Positions 1-6,655 of a stretch of DNA of 15,215 nucleotides are shown in pieces. Every line of letters begins with the position of its first letter. Within the stretch, counting starts at the first letter, position 1. The stretch covers positions 1 through 15,215 of the forward strand of contig CAZGNZ010000063.1 in assembly GCA_964527215.1 (NCBI GenBank). The letters are read 5' to 3'. This DNA is from CAZGNZ01 sp964527215. Lineage in GTDB: Bacteria; Fidelibacterota; Marinisomatia; SCGC-AAA003-L08; JACNLC01. The notes below the pieces were generated by a model. That model did not search any database, was not told the DNA's origin, and saw only the letters and a list, made by a program, of their open reading frames with translations. Made by a program: the position numbers and the translations under genes.

Positions 1-483
1 AAAATGTCTAAACGCAAAATAAGATTTGCTTCCGGTTGCCATATGGCATTACCTCTGGGGAAATGACATGTGGCAGGGGATTCAGGATGAAGCGATCCCA
101 ATCCCGCCAGCTGACGTCTACCGGACTATAATCTTATTACTCGAGCACTCATCTGTATTATTACTATGCATCCTGAACCGGAATTCGGACAGCAGTCGAC
201 GGGGAGTTGGAACCGGAAATCAGAAATTTGGATTTGGAAAAGCGCAATCAAGGGACGACGGGTGACCACTGATATCTGCAAAATGACGATTTTCAGTTCC
301 TACACAACATCATTATGCCAGAAAGCCCAATTAACCATTATACCATTAAACGATCTTCAACGGTCTGCAGAATAAGGAACCTGTCCAACAGACTAAGTTC
401 AGTGACCGGGGTTTTCTGGTCCCTTCACAAATCAGGCTAATTCCGTGGTTTGGTTAATCTCAATCGTTTTAATTTATCCCGGC
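1..483. other. Left-edge region without a recognisable gene
   Basis: Short open frames exist here (79 and 69 codons, overlapping), but neither has a recognisable motif, a ribosome binding site or family resemblance, so I do not call them. A perfect 12-bp palindrome (TGCCATATGGCA) lies at 37-48. A TATTAT hexamer at 156-161 has no convincing -35 partner. The stretch just before aroQ is T-rich (about 440-480), but I cannot define a promoter in it. The region may be decayed intergenic DNA or the end of an upstream unit outside the window. Confidence 0.5.
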
Positions 484-747
484 ATGGAACCCGGAATACT
501 TGAAATCAGAAAACATATCGACCGAATTGACCAAAAAATCATTGACCTGCTTATTGCCCGTCAGAAACTCAGCCGGGAAATCGGACAGTTAAAGCAGGCT
601 CTTAAAATGCCCTTGGAAGACCTGCAGCGGGAACAGGAAATCATACATCGTCTCACCCATTCAGCCAGCGGAAACCTTACTGAAGAACAGCTGATCCGCA
701 TCTACCAGGCGGTATTTACATCTTCAAAACAGGTTCAGAACAGATAA
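484..747 (+). CDS. aroQ: Chorismate mutase, AroQ type (monofunctional)
   Basis: Converts chorismate to prephenate, the first step of the Phe/Tyr branch, in the cytoplasm. The 87-residue protein is all-helical and matches the AroQ fold over its whole length. Residues equivalent to the E. coli chorismate mutase active site can be placed by spacing: R9 (Arg11), R26 (Arg28), K37 (Lys39), D46 (Asp48), R49 (Arg51) and E50 (Glu52), the last three within DLQRE. I chose ATG 484 because the family normally begins a few residues before the first conserved Arg. A GTG at 445 in the same frame would add 13 residues of hydrophobic sequence unlike the family. Neither start has a clear Shine-Dalgarno. No prephenate dehydratase or dehydrogenase domain is fused. 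It is followed 16 bp later by a metal transporter and further on by trpD, aroA, aroE and aroC. Confidence 0.88.
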   Translation: MEPGILEIRKHIDRIDQKIIDLLIARQKLSREIGQLKQALKMPLEDLQREQEIIHRLTHSASGNLTEEQLIRIYQAVFTSSKQVQNR

Positions 748-763
748 CCCGGCTTTTCTTTCG

Positions 764-1687
764 ATGACGGACCGTCTGCACATTTCCCATACCCACAATC
801 ACACCCGTTCAGCCTGTGAGAACAGACTGTGGCTGGCTTTCTGGATAAACGCCGCATTTTTGATAGTTGAAGCGGCCGGCGGTATCTGGACACACAGTCT
901 GGCACTGCTTTCAGATGCCGGACATATGCTCACGGATGTGGCTGCACTGGGATTGGCGATACTGGTAACCCGGCTTGGCCGCCGGCAGCGGGATGAGCGG
1001 CGTTCTTTCGGTTATAAAAGGGCTGAGATCATCGGCGCGTTTCTAAATGGAGCATCCCTGGTGGGCATCAGCGGATTCATTCTTCTGGAAGCCTGGAAGC
1101 GGTTGGACAGCCAGGTACAGATTTCCGCCGGACCCATGCTTGTTATTGCTGTACTTGGTCTGCTGGCCAATGCCGTCAGTGCTGCAGTACTGATGGGGAA
1201 ACAGCATGATAATCTGAATATTCGCGGTGCGTTTCTGCATCTCATTTTCGATGCTCTTGGATCGCTGGGTGCCATTGTCTCCGCATTGGTGATCTGGCTC
1301 TGGAACTGGACGCTCATTGATCTGCTGGCCAGCGTTTTCATCGTTATTCTCATTCTTGCCGGAACCATCCCCCTTATGCGGCAGAGCATCCATCTGCTGC
1401 TGGACGGCGTTCCTGACAATATCCGTTTTTCCAGCGTGGAAAAAGAACTGCTCAAACTGGAAAACGTCACCGGAATCCATGATCTTCATATATGGTCCAT
1501 CTCTCCGGATCAACCGGCACTCAGTGTTCATCTGACATTGAAAAAGGAGTGTGCTGAATTAAGTGCATGGAACGAATGTCTCCGCAATGCACAGCAAATG
1601 CTCCAAGCCAGATTCCGAATAGAACATGCAACAATTCAGCTGGAACCATCGGATTTTTTGAACCACCACCATTGTGATTCAGATTGA
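764..1687 (+). CDS. Cation diffusion facilitator (CzcD/ZnT-like metal/H+ antiporter)
   Basis: An inner-membrane exporter, probably for Zn2+ or a related divalent ion, exchanging metal for protons. The 307-residue protein shows the CDF layout: a His-bearing N-terminus (HISHTHNH, residues 6-13), six predicted membrane segments between about residues 22 and 205, and a cytoplasmic C-terminal domain (about 215-295). Metal-site residues are visible in TM2 (D51, H54, D58 in SDAGHMLTD) and TM5 (H159 and D163 in HLIFDALGS). The C-terminal domain has the usual LHIWSI motif at 241-246 and ends with a HHHC tail at 301-304. This combination of TM2 and TM5 His/Asp fits the Zn-type subgroup, but substrate cannot be fixed from sequence. 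It starts 16 bp after aroQ with no strong ribosome binding site, so it may be translated by coupling. Its place between aromatic genes is odd; no metal regulator is seen nearby. Confidence 0.9.
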   Translation: MTDRLHISHTHNHTRSACENRLWLAFWINAAFLIVEAAGGIWTHSLALLSDAGHMLTDVAALGLAILVTRLGRRQRDERRSFGYKRAEIIGAFLNGASLVGISGFILLEAWKRLDSQVQISAGPMLVIAVLGLLANAVSAAVLMGKQHDNLNIRGAFLHLIFDALGSLGAIVSALVIWLWNWTLIDLLASVFIVILILAGTIPLMRQSIHLLLDGVPDNIRFSSVEKELLKLENVTGIHDLHIWSISPDQPALSVHLTLKKECAELSAWNECLRNAQQMLQARFRIEHATIQLEPSDFLNHHHCDSD

Positions 1688-1809
1688 GAATATCGACATG
1701 GGCTGCAGATACACGGAATCAAATGACATGAAACCCCAAGCGGGCTCTTCGGCCGTGCTCCTGCCATGAATAGGTGGGTTGCTGAATACGACTGAATGGG
1801 ATGTATCAA

Positions 1810-1908
1810 ACCCGCATATTTCACGAGAATTTCTATGCGAAAAATGCTTTGCATTTTCCGGACGATGAACCATCTGGTCGATTTTGCACCTTCCGTCAGG
1901 AGACGGAT
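1810..1908 (+). repeat. Dispersed hairpin repeat, copy 1
   Basis: Contains several nested inverted repeats: CGCATA/TATGCG arms at 1813-1818 and 1834-1839; AAAATGC-TTT-GCATTTT at 1841-1857; and TCCGTC-AGGA-GACGGA at 1892-1907. The left part (1810-1840) and the CGATGA...ATCTG segment near 1862-1877 match the right end of the window (15171-15215). The 14-mer GTCAGGAGACGGAT (1895-1908) recurs exactly at 6621-6634. Length and boundaries are estimates. It may be a REP-like or MITE-like non-autonomous element, or a structured RNA element. Confidence 0.65.
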
Positions 1909-1934
1909 ATTCATTTGCGCTTGATATTTGTTCT

Positions 1935-1956
1935 CATTGTACTGTCCAGTACAATG
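1935..1956. promoter_or_regulatory. Perfect 10-2-10 dyad, candidate operator upstream of trpD
   Basis: Arms CATTGTACTG and CAGTACAATG are perfect inverted repeats separated by TC. The site lies about 115 bp before the trpD start. A weak promoter-like pair, TTGCGC (1915-1920) and TGTACT (1938-1943) with 17-bp spacing, would put the dyad over the -10. The compact symmetry suits a dimeric repressor. There is no T-run after it, which argues against a terminator. It could also be part of the neighbouring repeat. Confidence 0.4.
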
Positions 1957-2070
1957 TCGTTCAAATCTCTTTGCAAGCCTTGCATAATCAACCAGCTCCA
2001 CCATCTCATTTCGAAGCCTCAGGAAATATCCGGGCCAACACATGAAATCTTTTAAAAACAGAGTAAAACA

Positions 2071-3069
2071 ATGAAATCAATAATTGAACGACTGCTGGGC
2101 AACCAGGGAATGACACGGGAACAGGCTTACGAACTGATGAAACATCAAATGCATGGAGTATTCAACGACGCCCAGATTGCCGGTTTCCTCATTGCCCTGC
2201 GCGCAAAAGGCGTATCATCCGAAGAACTGGTCGGATTTATCTCTGCCATGCAGGAGAATATTGAGCCGGTTCCCATTTCATCGGACGCGATTGATATCTG
2301 CGGAACAGGGGGGGATATCAAGGAGGTTTTCAATATTTCAACTGCAGCGGGACTGGTGGCAGCGGGTGCAGGCGTTCCGGTGGCCAAACACGGAACCCGT
2401 CACCGCGATCTGTCCTCCGGCGCAGCGGATGTTCTGACTTCCCTGGGTGTGGATGTGTATTTGCCTCCGGAAAAAGTGGCCCGAAATGTGGATGAGATCG
2501 GATTTGGATTCATGTATGCACCCACCCTGCATCCCGTAATTGAAAAAATGGCTTACATTACTCGCTCGCTGGATGTCCGGACCGTGTTCGATATCGTCAG
2601 CCCGCTCTGCAACCCCGCACGGGTGAAACGTCAGGTCTTTGGAGTGTACAGCACCACTCTCACGGATCTTGTTGCCAGAGTCCTGAAAAAAAGAGGTACC
2701 CGTGAAGCCTTTATTGTGAATGGATATGACGGTATGGATGAACTCACGACCACCTCCTCCACAAAGGTCAGTCACCTGAAAATAAACGGTGAAATCGAAT
2801 CCAGTATCCTTTCTCCGTCCGATTTCAAACTCCAGACCACCCCCCTTGAAAACCTGATCGGCGGCAGTCCCAAAGCCAATGCACAGATTATTCTCAAAAT
2901 TTTAGACGGGAACAGCAGTCCCGGACGGGATGTGGTTATATTGAACGCCGCCGCAGCCATAATGGTGGGCGGAAAAGCCGAAAGCATACAGGAGGGTATG
3001 GAACTGGCCCAGGAGTCCATAGACAGTGGAGCCGCCCGTAAAATTCTCCGTCGGCTGGCTGCAGAGTAA
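2071..3069 (+). CDS. trpD: Anthranilate phosphoribosyltransferase-type protein (TrpD), divergent
   Basis: By family, joins anthranilate to PRPP in tryptophan synthesis. The 332-residue protein has the N-terminal helical domain (about 1-68) and the PRPP-binding core: CGTGGD at 77-82, FNISTAAG at 87-94, KHG at 106-108, and the metal-binding DGMDE further on. Length is normal. Several normally firm positions differ. The loop usually read as KHGNR followed by small Ser-rich residues is here KHGTRHRDLSSG (106-117), so the Asn that contacts anthranilate is Thr109. The usual GDGxxT after the glycine loop reads GDIKEV, and the usual FNLLGPL segment reads FDIVSPL (173-179). These are seen directly; their effect is unknown. 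Start ATG 2071 has only a weak purine-rich upstream stretch. No trpE, trpG or trpC is present in the window. aroA begins 14 bp downstream. A non-canonical acceptor substrate remains possible. Confidence 0.85.
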   Translation: MKSIIERLLGNQGMTREQAYELMKHQMHGVFNDAQIAGFLIALRAKGVSSEELVGFISAMQENIEPVPISSDAIDICGTGGDIKEVFNISTAAGLVAAGAGVPVAKHGTRHRDLSSGAADVLTSLGVDVYLPPEKVARNVDEIGFGFMYAPTLHPVIEKMAYITRSLDVRTVFDIVSPLCNPARVKRQVFGVYSTTLTDLVARVLKKRGTREAFIVNGYDGMDELTTTSSTKVSHLKINGEIESSILSPSDFKLQTTPLENLIGGSPKANAQIILKILDGNSSPGRDVVILNAAAAIMVGGKAESIQEGMELAQESIDSGAARKILRRLAAE

Positions 3070-3083
3070 GGAACGGTTCGGGC

Positions 3084-4331
3084 ATGGCGGTTACAGGATC
3101 CATCTGTCTCCCCGGTGATAAATCCATATCGCACCGGGCTCTGATGATGGCCGCCTGGACCCGCGGGCTGAACCGAATTCGAAATCTCTCAGACGGACTG
3201 GATGTTTGGGCCACACGACACTGTCTCGAAGCTTGCGGCATGTCTTTTCAGACAGCAGAAAAAGAACTGCGCGTATTCGGGCAGCGGCTCAAGGATCCTG
3301 ACAGGATTCTGGACTGCGGCAACTCCGGCACCACCGCAAGGCTCCTTTCCGGACTGCTGGCAGGTCAGCGCTGCTCTGCAGAACTCACGGGTGATGTGTC
3401 ATTGCGCAGGCGCCCAATGAGACGGATTACAGAACCGCTGACCCGCATGGGAATGCGTATTCACTCGACGAACGACCGGCTCCCGCTTCAGCTGGAATGG
3501 GGTCCGCTGAAAGGCTCTGAATTTCTGCTGAAACAGGCCAGTGCGCAGGTGAAATCCTGTCTGCTGCTGGCTTCCCTGGGTGTCGATGACCCGGTGACCG
3601 TTACAGAACCATTCATATCCAGGGATCATACGGAACGGTTTTTTTCTCTTCTGAATGTCCCTCTGAACCAGACAGGACGTTCTCTCACAACTGCTGGGAA
3701 ATTCCACTCGGCAGACCCATTTTCCGTTGCCATACCCGGGGATCCGTCCACTGCAGCATTCCTGATCGCCGCCGCTTTGTTGTCCCCCAAATCAGATCTG
3801 ATCATCCAGGGTTTGTCAGCCAATCCCACGAGAACAGGATTCATTGACATCGTTCGGCAGATGGGCGGATCGGCAGAATGGGTTGAATTTGATGATTCGA
3901 CGTGGGAACCATCGGGTACGCTTCGTATCAGAGAGTCATCCCTGCAGGGTGCTGATGTTCCGGAATCTGTCATTCCTGCTGTTATTGATGAAATACCCGT
4001 TCTGGCACTGCTGGCCTCCCGGGCAGAAGGCGAGACCGTGATTCGGGGTGCATCTGAGCTGCGCGTCAAGGAATCCGACCGGCTGTCCGCAACGAGGTGC
4101 AATCTGACTGCACTGGGTGCAGATATCAAAGAACTGTCGGATGGGTTGGTCATCTCCGGTTCTGCAAACTGGCAGGATGCCGAGGTGGATTCTTTTGGAG
4201 ATCATCGAATCGCCATGACATTTGAAATTGCCGATATGGTCTCGAATGCGACTGTTAAAGTGCGAAATCCTGAATGCATTGCAGTTTCCTGTCCTGAATT
4301 CACCCAAATAATCCGGCAGATTTTTCACTGA
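3084..4331 (+). CDS. aroA: 3-phosphoshikimate 1-carboxyvinyltransferase (EPSP synthase), class II motifs
   Basis: Transfers the enolpyruvyl group of PEP to shikimate-3-phosphate, the sixth step to chorismate, in the cytoplasm. The 415-residue protein has the family's motifs in order: PGDKSISHR (10-18), GNSGTTAR (79-86), GDVSLRRRPM (103-112), SAQVK (153-157), RDHTE (180-184), GDPSTAAF (219-226), NPTR (247-250), a DE pair at 302-303, LRVKESDR (326-333) and GDHRIAM (372-378). The GDKS, SAQxK, RxHTE and NxTR set is the signature used to define class II (less glyphosate-sensitive) enzymes. The Ala found in the strongly tolerant CP4 enzyme is Gly82 here. The ATG lies 14 bp after trpD's stop, with AAGGAA (3068-3073) as ribosome binding site overlapping that stop, so the pair is probably coupled. 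Confidence 0.96.
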   Translation: MAVTGSICLPGDKSISHRALMMAAWTRGLNRIRNLSDGLDVWATRHCLEACGMSFQTAEKELRVFGQRLKDPDRILDCGNSGTTARLLSGLLAGQRCSAELTGDVSLRRRPMRRITEPLTRMGMRIHSTNDRLPLQLEWGPLKGSEFLLKQASAQVKSCLLLASLGVDDPVTVTEPFISRDHTERFFSLLNVPLNQTGRSLTTAGKFHSADPFSVAIPGDPSTAAFLIAAALLSPKSDLIIQGLSANPTRTGFIDIVRQMGGSAEWVEFDDSTWEPSGTLRIRESSLQGADVPESVIPAVIDEIPVLALLASRAEGETVIRGASELRVKESDRLSATRCNLTALGADIKELSDGLVISGSANWQDAEVDSFGDHRIAMTFEIADMVSNATVKVRNPECIAVSCPEFTQIIRQIFH

Positions 4332-4347
4332 CGGAGGAGCATATATT

Positions 4348-5208
4348 TTGAAACTCGCCGTTATCGGCCATCCCATTTCACATTCACTCAGCCCGTTGAT
4401 GCATCGATGGATCATGGATAGAACCGGTCTGGCCGGAGAGTATTCAGCATTGGATGTGACATCGAATGAAATTCCCGGCATCATGGATATGCTGCGAAGC
4501 GGAAAACTTGACGGGGTTAATGTGACCATACCGCATAAACAGGCCGTTATGCCGCATCTGGATGAACTGCAACCGGATGCCGCAGCAATCGGGGCTGTAA
4601 ACTGCATTATTTCCAGATCCGGACAGTTAACGGGTGCCAACACCGATTGGAGGGGTTTTTCACATTTGCTCTCAGAAGCCGGCGTGTCTCCCATGGGACG
4701 GACCTTTATCCTTCTGGGCGCAGGCGGCGCTGCCCGGGCGGTTCTTTTTGCGCTGCTGCAAGAGGGAGCGGCATCTGTGTACATCATTAACCGGAACAGG
4801 GAGCGGGCGCAAAAGCTGGTCAGTGACTTTGTCTGTCTTCAGGGATGCACTGTTTTACGGGCGGCCGACTGGTTCGACATCGAACAGTATCTGTCGGAAC
4901 CGACAGTGGTTCTCAACACAACACCCGTGGGTCTTCCCGGCAGTGAACCGGCATTGCCCATGCCGCCTGAGTTTATGGCGGACCGGAATACTTATGTGGA
5001 TTTGATCTATCATCCCTGCCCCACCCCGTTTCTGAAAGCTGCCGCCGACACTGGCGCACAAACGGTTGGCGGAATGGATATGTTCATTTATCAGGGACTC
5101 GCCAGTCTGGAATTCTGGACCGGAAAAAAGGTTTCCGCTGCGATTGACCTGGACGAACTTCGTGATTTTTTAATCCGGATCTTGGATGGGAATTATCATG
5201 TTATTTAA
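4348..5208 (+). CDS. aroE: Shikimate 5-dehydrogenase (NADP-dependent)
   Basis: Reduces 3-dehydroshikimate to shikimate. The 286-residue protein shows substrate-site SHSLSP (11-16), NVTIPHK with catalytic Lys64, GANTD with catalytic Asp100, the dinucleotide loop GAGGAAR (124-130) and the following NRNR region (148-151), which fits NADP preference. The start is TTG at 4348: a strong GGAGGAG at 4333-4339 sits 8 bp upstream and the family-typical beginning MKLAVIGHPISHSLSP follows at once. It lies 16 bp after aroA and its last 11 bp overlap aroC, so translation of the three is likely coupled. A shikimate kinase, which would act between AroE and AroA, is not in the window. Confidence 0.96.
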   Translation: MKLAVIGHPISHSLSPLMHRWIMDRTGLAGEYSALDVTSNEIPGIMDMLRSGKLDGVNVTIPHKQAVMPHLDELQPDAAAIGAVNCIISRSGQLTGANTDWRGFSHLLSEAGVSPMGRTFILLGAGGAARAVLFALLQEGAASVYIINRNRERAQKLVSDFVCLQGCTVLRAADWFDIEQYLSEPTVVLNTTPVGLPGSEPALPMPPEFMADRNTYVDLIYHPCPTPFLKAAADTGAQTVGGMDMFIYQGLASLEFWTGKKVSAAIDLDELRDFLIRILDGNYHVI

Positions 5209-6391
5209 ACTGAGATTTTTAACTGCAGGTGAATCACACGGTCAGGCCCTGACCGGCATTTTGGAGGGTCTGCCATCCGGTATTCCCCTGTCATCGAAAG
5301 ACATTCAGAATCAAATGTCCCGCCGACAGCTTGGGTTCGGGCGGGGTAAACGCATGCAGATTGAGTCTGACCAGGTGGAAATACTTTCCGGGGTACGTCA
5401 CGGTCTGACCCTGGGATCACCCATTGGGCTTTTGCTGCCGAACCGGGATTGGGACAACTGGAAGTACAAAATGAGTATTTCTCCGTCCGAGAATCCCCCG
5501 ACGAAGGTGACACTCCCCCGGCCGGGTCATGCCGATCTGGCGGGGGTGCAGAAATACGGATTTGACGATATCCGCAATGTCCTGGAGCGTTCGTCCGCCA
5601 GGGAAACCGCCATGCGCAATGCACTGGGTGCCGTCTGTCGAAAGCTGCTTTCCGAGCTGGATATTCAGATTGCCAGCCGCGTAATACAAATTCATTCTGC
5701 GCGCGATACTGATGAGGTGAATCCAACACTTCCGCTGATGGAAATGAATCGCCTGACCGATGCATCTTCGGTGCGCTGTCTGAATCCGACAGCTGCCCGG
5801 GCGATGGAAGCGGCAGTAAAATCGGCCATGGAAACCGGGGATTCCGTTGGCGGTGTATTTGAGATTCGGGCAGCCGGGCTGCCGGCGGGACTGGGGAATT
5901 ACACCCACTGGGACCGTAAACTGACTGCCCGTCTGTCTGCCGCGGTGATGTCTGTAAATGCCGTGAAGGGAATTGAGTTTGGTGCCGGGTTCCGGTATGC
6001 ACAAAATAAGGGAAGCCAGATGCATGATGAGATGATACTTGACGGAGACAAACTGTGTCGTCCCACCAATAATGCCGGCGGTCTGGAGGGCGGCATGACT
6101 AACGGTGAACCGCTCGTTTTCCGGGCCGTGATGAAACCAATTCCCACGCTGCGGAAACCGCTGCGCTCCGTTGATATTGCTTCCGGGGAGGAAAAAAAAG
6201 CCCACCGGGAACGCACGGATACATGTACTGTGCCGGCAGCAGCGGTGATTGCGGAACAGATGACGGCACTGGTCCTGGCGGATGCTCTGCTGGAAAAATT
6301 CGGCGGTGACAGCCTTGTGCAGCTGAAAGAACATATGGCACTGACTGCAGCGGTCAGCCGGCCGGCAGCACCGATAACGAAGGATGTCTGA
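5198..6391 (+). CDS. aroC: Chorismate synthase
   Basis: Converts EPSP to chorismate using reduced FMN. The motifs are GESHG (11-15), RPGHADLAG (108-116), RSSARETA (131-138), GGLEGGMTNGEPL in the middle, and ERTDTC towards the end. At 397 residues with NRDWDNW (82-88) it belongs to the longer subfamily common in Gram-positives, Thermotogae and various other anaerobes, not the roughly 360-residue proteobacterial form. I chose ATG 5198 because family members begin directly with the sequence before TAGESHG. An in-frame ATG at 5186 would add four residues and remove the GGATGGG stretch (5184-5190) as a ribosome binding site. It overlaps the aroE stop by 11 bp. The protein normally needs a flavin reductase supplied by the cell. 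Confidence 0.96.
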   Translation: MLFKLRFLTAGESHGQALTGILEGLPSGIPLSSKDIQNQMSRRQLGFGRGKRMQIESDQVEILSGVRHGLTLGSPIGLLLPNRDWDNWKYKMSISPSENPPTKVTLPRPGHADLAGVQKYGFDDIRNVLERSSARETAMRNALGAVCRKLLSELDIQIASRVIQIHSARDTDEVNPTLPLMEMNRLTDASSVRCLNPTAARAMEAAVKSAMETGDSVGGVFEIRAAGLPAGLGNYTHWDRKLTARLSAAVMSVNAVKGIEFGAGFRYAQNKGSQMHDEMILDGDKLCRPTNNAGGLEGGMTNGEPLVFRAVMKPIPTLRKPLRSVDIASGEEKKAHRERTDTCTVPAAAVIAEQMTALVLADALLEKFGGDSLVQLKEHMALTAAVSRPAAPITKDV

Positions 6392-6411
6392 CGGAGGTCA
6401 ATGAGCAATCC

Positions 6412-6492
6412 ATGGATGAAAAACTTAAACAAACACTGACTGATCTGGGAGCAGAGACACTGGCTGAGGCTTTGCTAGAAATTTCTGAATAA
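6412..6492 (+). pseudogene. 5' fragment of a broken DUF6880-like gene
   Basis: A 26-codon frame beginning MDEKLKQTLTDLGAETLAEA resembles the usual opening of DUF6880-type proteins (short helix with a LGAExLAxLLLEL-like motif), then meets TAA at 6490. The rest of such a protein continues from about 6638 in a different frame. A good GGAGG (6393-6397) lies just after aroC, but it is better spaced for an out-of-frame ATG at 6401 that gives only 12 codons. The resemblance is recognised from memory of the family. The piece between the fragments is treated as an insertion. Confidence 0.6.
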
Positions 6493-6494
6493 TG

Positions 6495-6634
6495 AATTTC
6501 CCCGCCCGTCAGCTGACGGGACGGGGTATCATTAGTGATATAATCATTTTTTATTTCGCCGCCACGCCAAATGGCGGATTTCCAACAAGCGGCGGGGAAT
6601 GCACCCAGTTACACTCGTCAGTCAGGAGACGGAT
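6495..6634. repeat. Hairpin-rich MITE/REP-like insertion inside the DUF6880-like gene
   Basis: Near-terminal inverted repeats: ATTTCCCCGCC (6496-6506) against GGCGGGGAAT (6591-6600), one base out of register. Inside are a strong hairpin with a perfect 16-bp palindrome CCCGTCAGCTGACGGG (6505-6520), extended by CCCCG/CGGGG with a bulged A, and a second stem CCGCCA/TGGCGG (6559-6564, 6572-6577). The part after 6600 ends with GTCAGGAGACGGAT (6621-6634), identical to the end of the repeat at 1895-1908. A perfect TATAAT lies at 6539-6544 without a good -35. No transposase frame is present. Exact ends and any target duplication cannot be fixed from one copy. Confidence 0.6.
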
Positions 6635-6655
6635 TAAAAAAAAGAAGCTGAAAAA

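Larger units (their letters stand above)
1688..2070. other. Intergenic gap carrying hairpin repeats and a dyad upstream of trpD
   Basis: This 383-bp gap separates the transporter from trpD. It holds a dispersed repeat (1810-1908) and a perfect 10-2-10 dyad (1935-1956), described separately. Open frames occur on both strands (for example 1636-2043 on the minus strand) but none has a recognisable domain, and they run through the hairpins. I see no Rho-independent terminator with a following T-run after the transporter. Confidence 0.6.

Noticed and set aside
445..483. GTG 445 as the start of aroQ
   Set aside because: Adds a hydrophobic leader unlike AroQ proteins and has no ribosome binding site. 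The ATG at 484 matches the family start.
1810..1908. CRISPR array or tRNA/riboswitch
   Set aside because: No regular repeat-spacer spacing is present, and no tRNA cloverleaf or known riboswitch core could be recognised; the hairpins fit a dispersed repeat.
1636..2043. Minus-strand 135-codon frame in the gap before trpD
   Set aside because: Runs through several hairpins and repeat sequence; no recognisable domain. More likely translation of the repeat than a gene.
2386..2427. Compensated frameshift in the trpD loop
   Set aside because: Other frames give partly family-like residues, but the main frame aligns without gaps on both sides and equal loop length, so substitution is simpler.
3936..4787. 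Minus-strand 283-codon frame across aroA and aroE
   Set aside because: Spans two well-supported genes, with no family resemblance and low-complexity Ser/Arg/Pro composition typical of an antisense shadow.
6401..6439. ATG 6401 with well-spaced GGAGG as the start of a gene
   Set aside because: It stops after 12 codons. The family-like N-terminus is in another frame from 6412.
6500..6526. Strong GC hairpin after aroC as a Rho-independent terminator
   Set aside because: No T-run follows directly; the nearest run of T begins about 20 bp later, and the hairpin lies inside an element with its own inverted ends.
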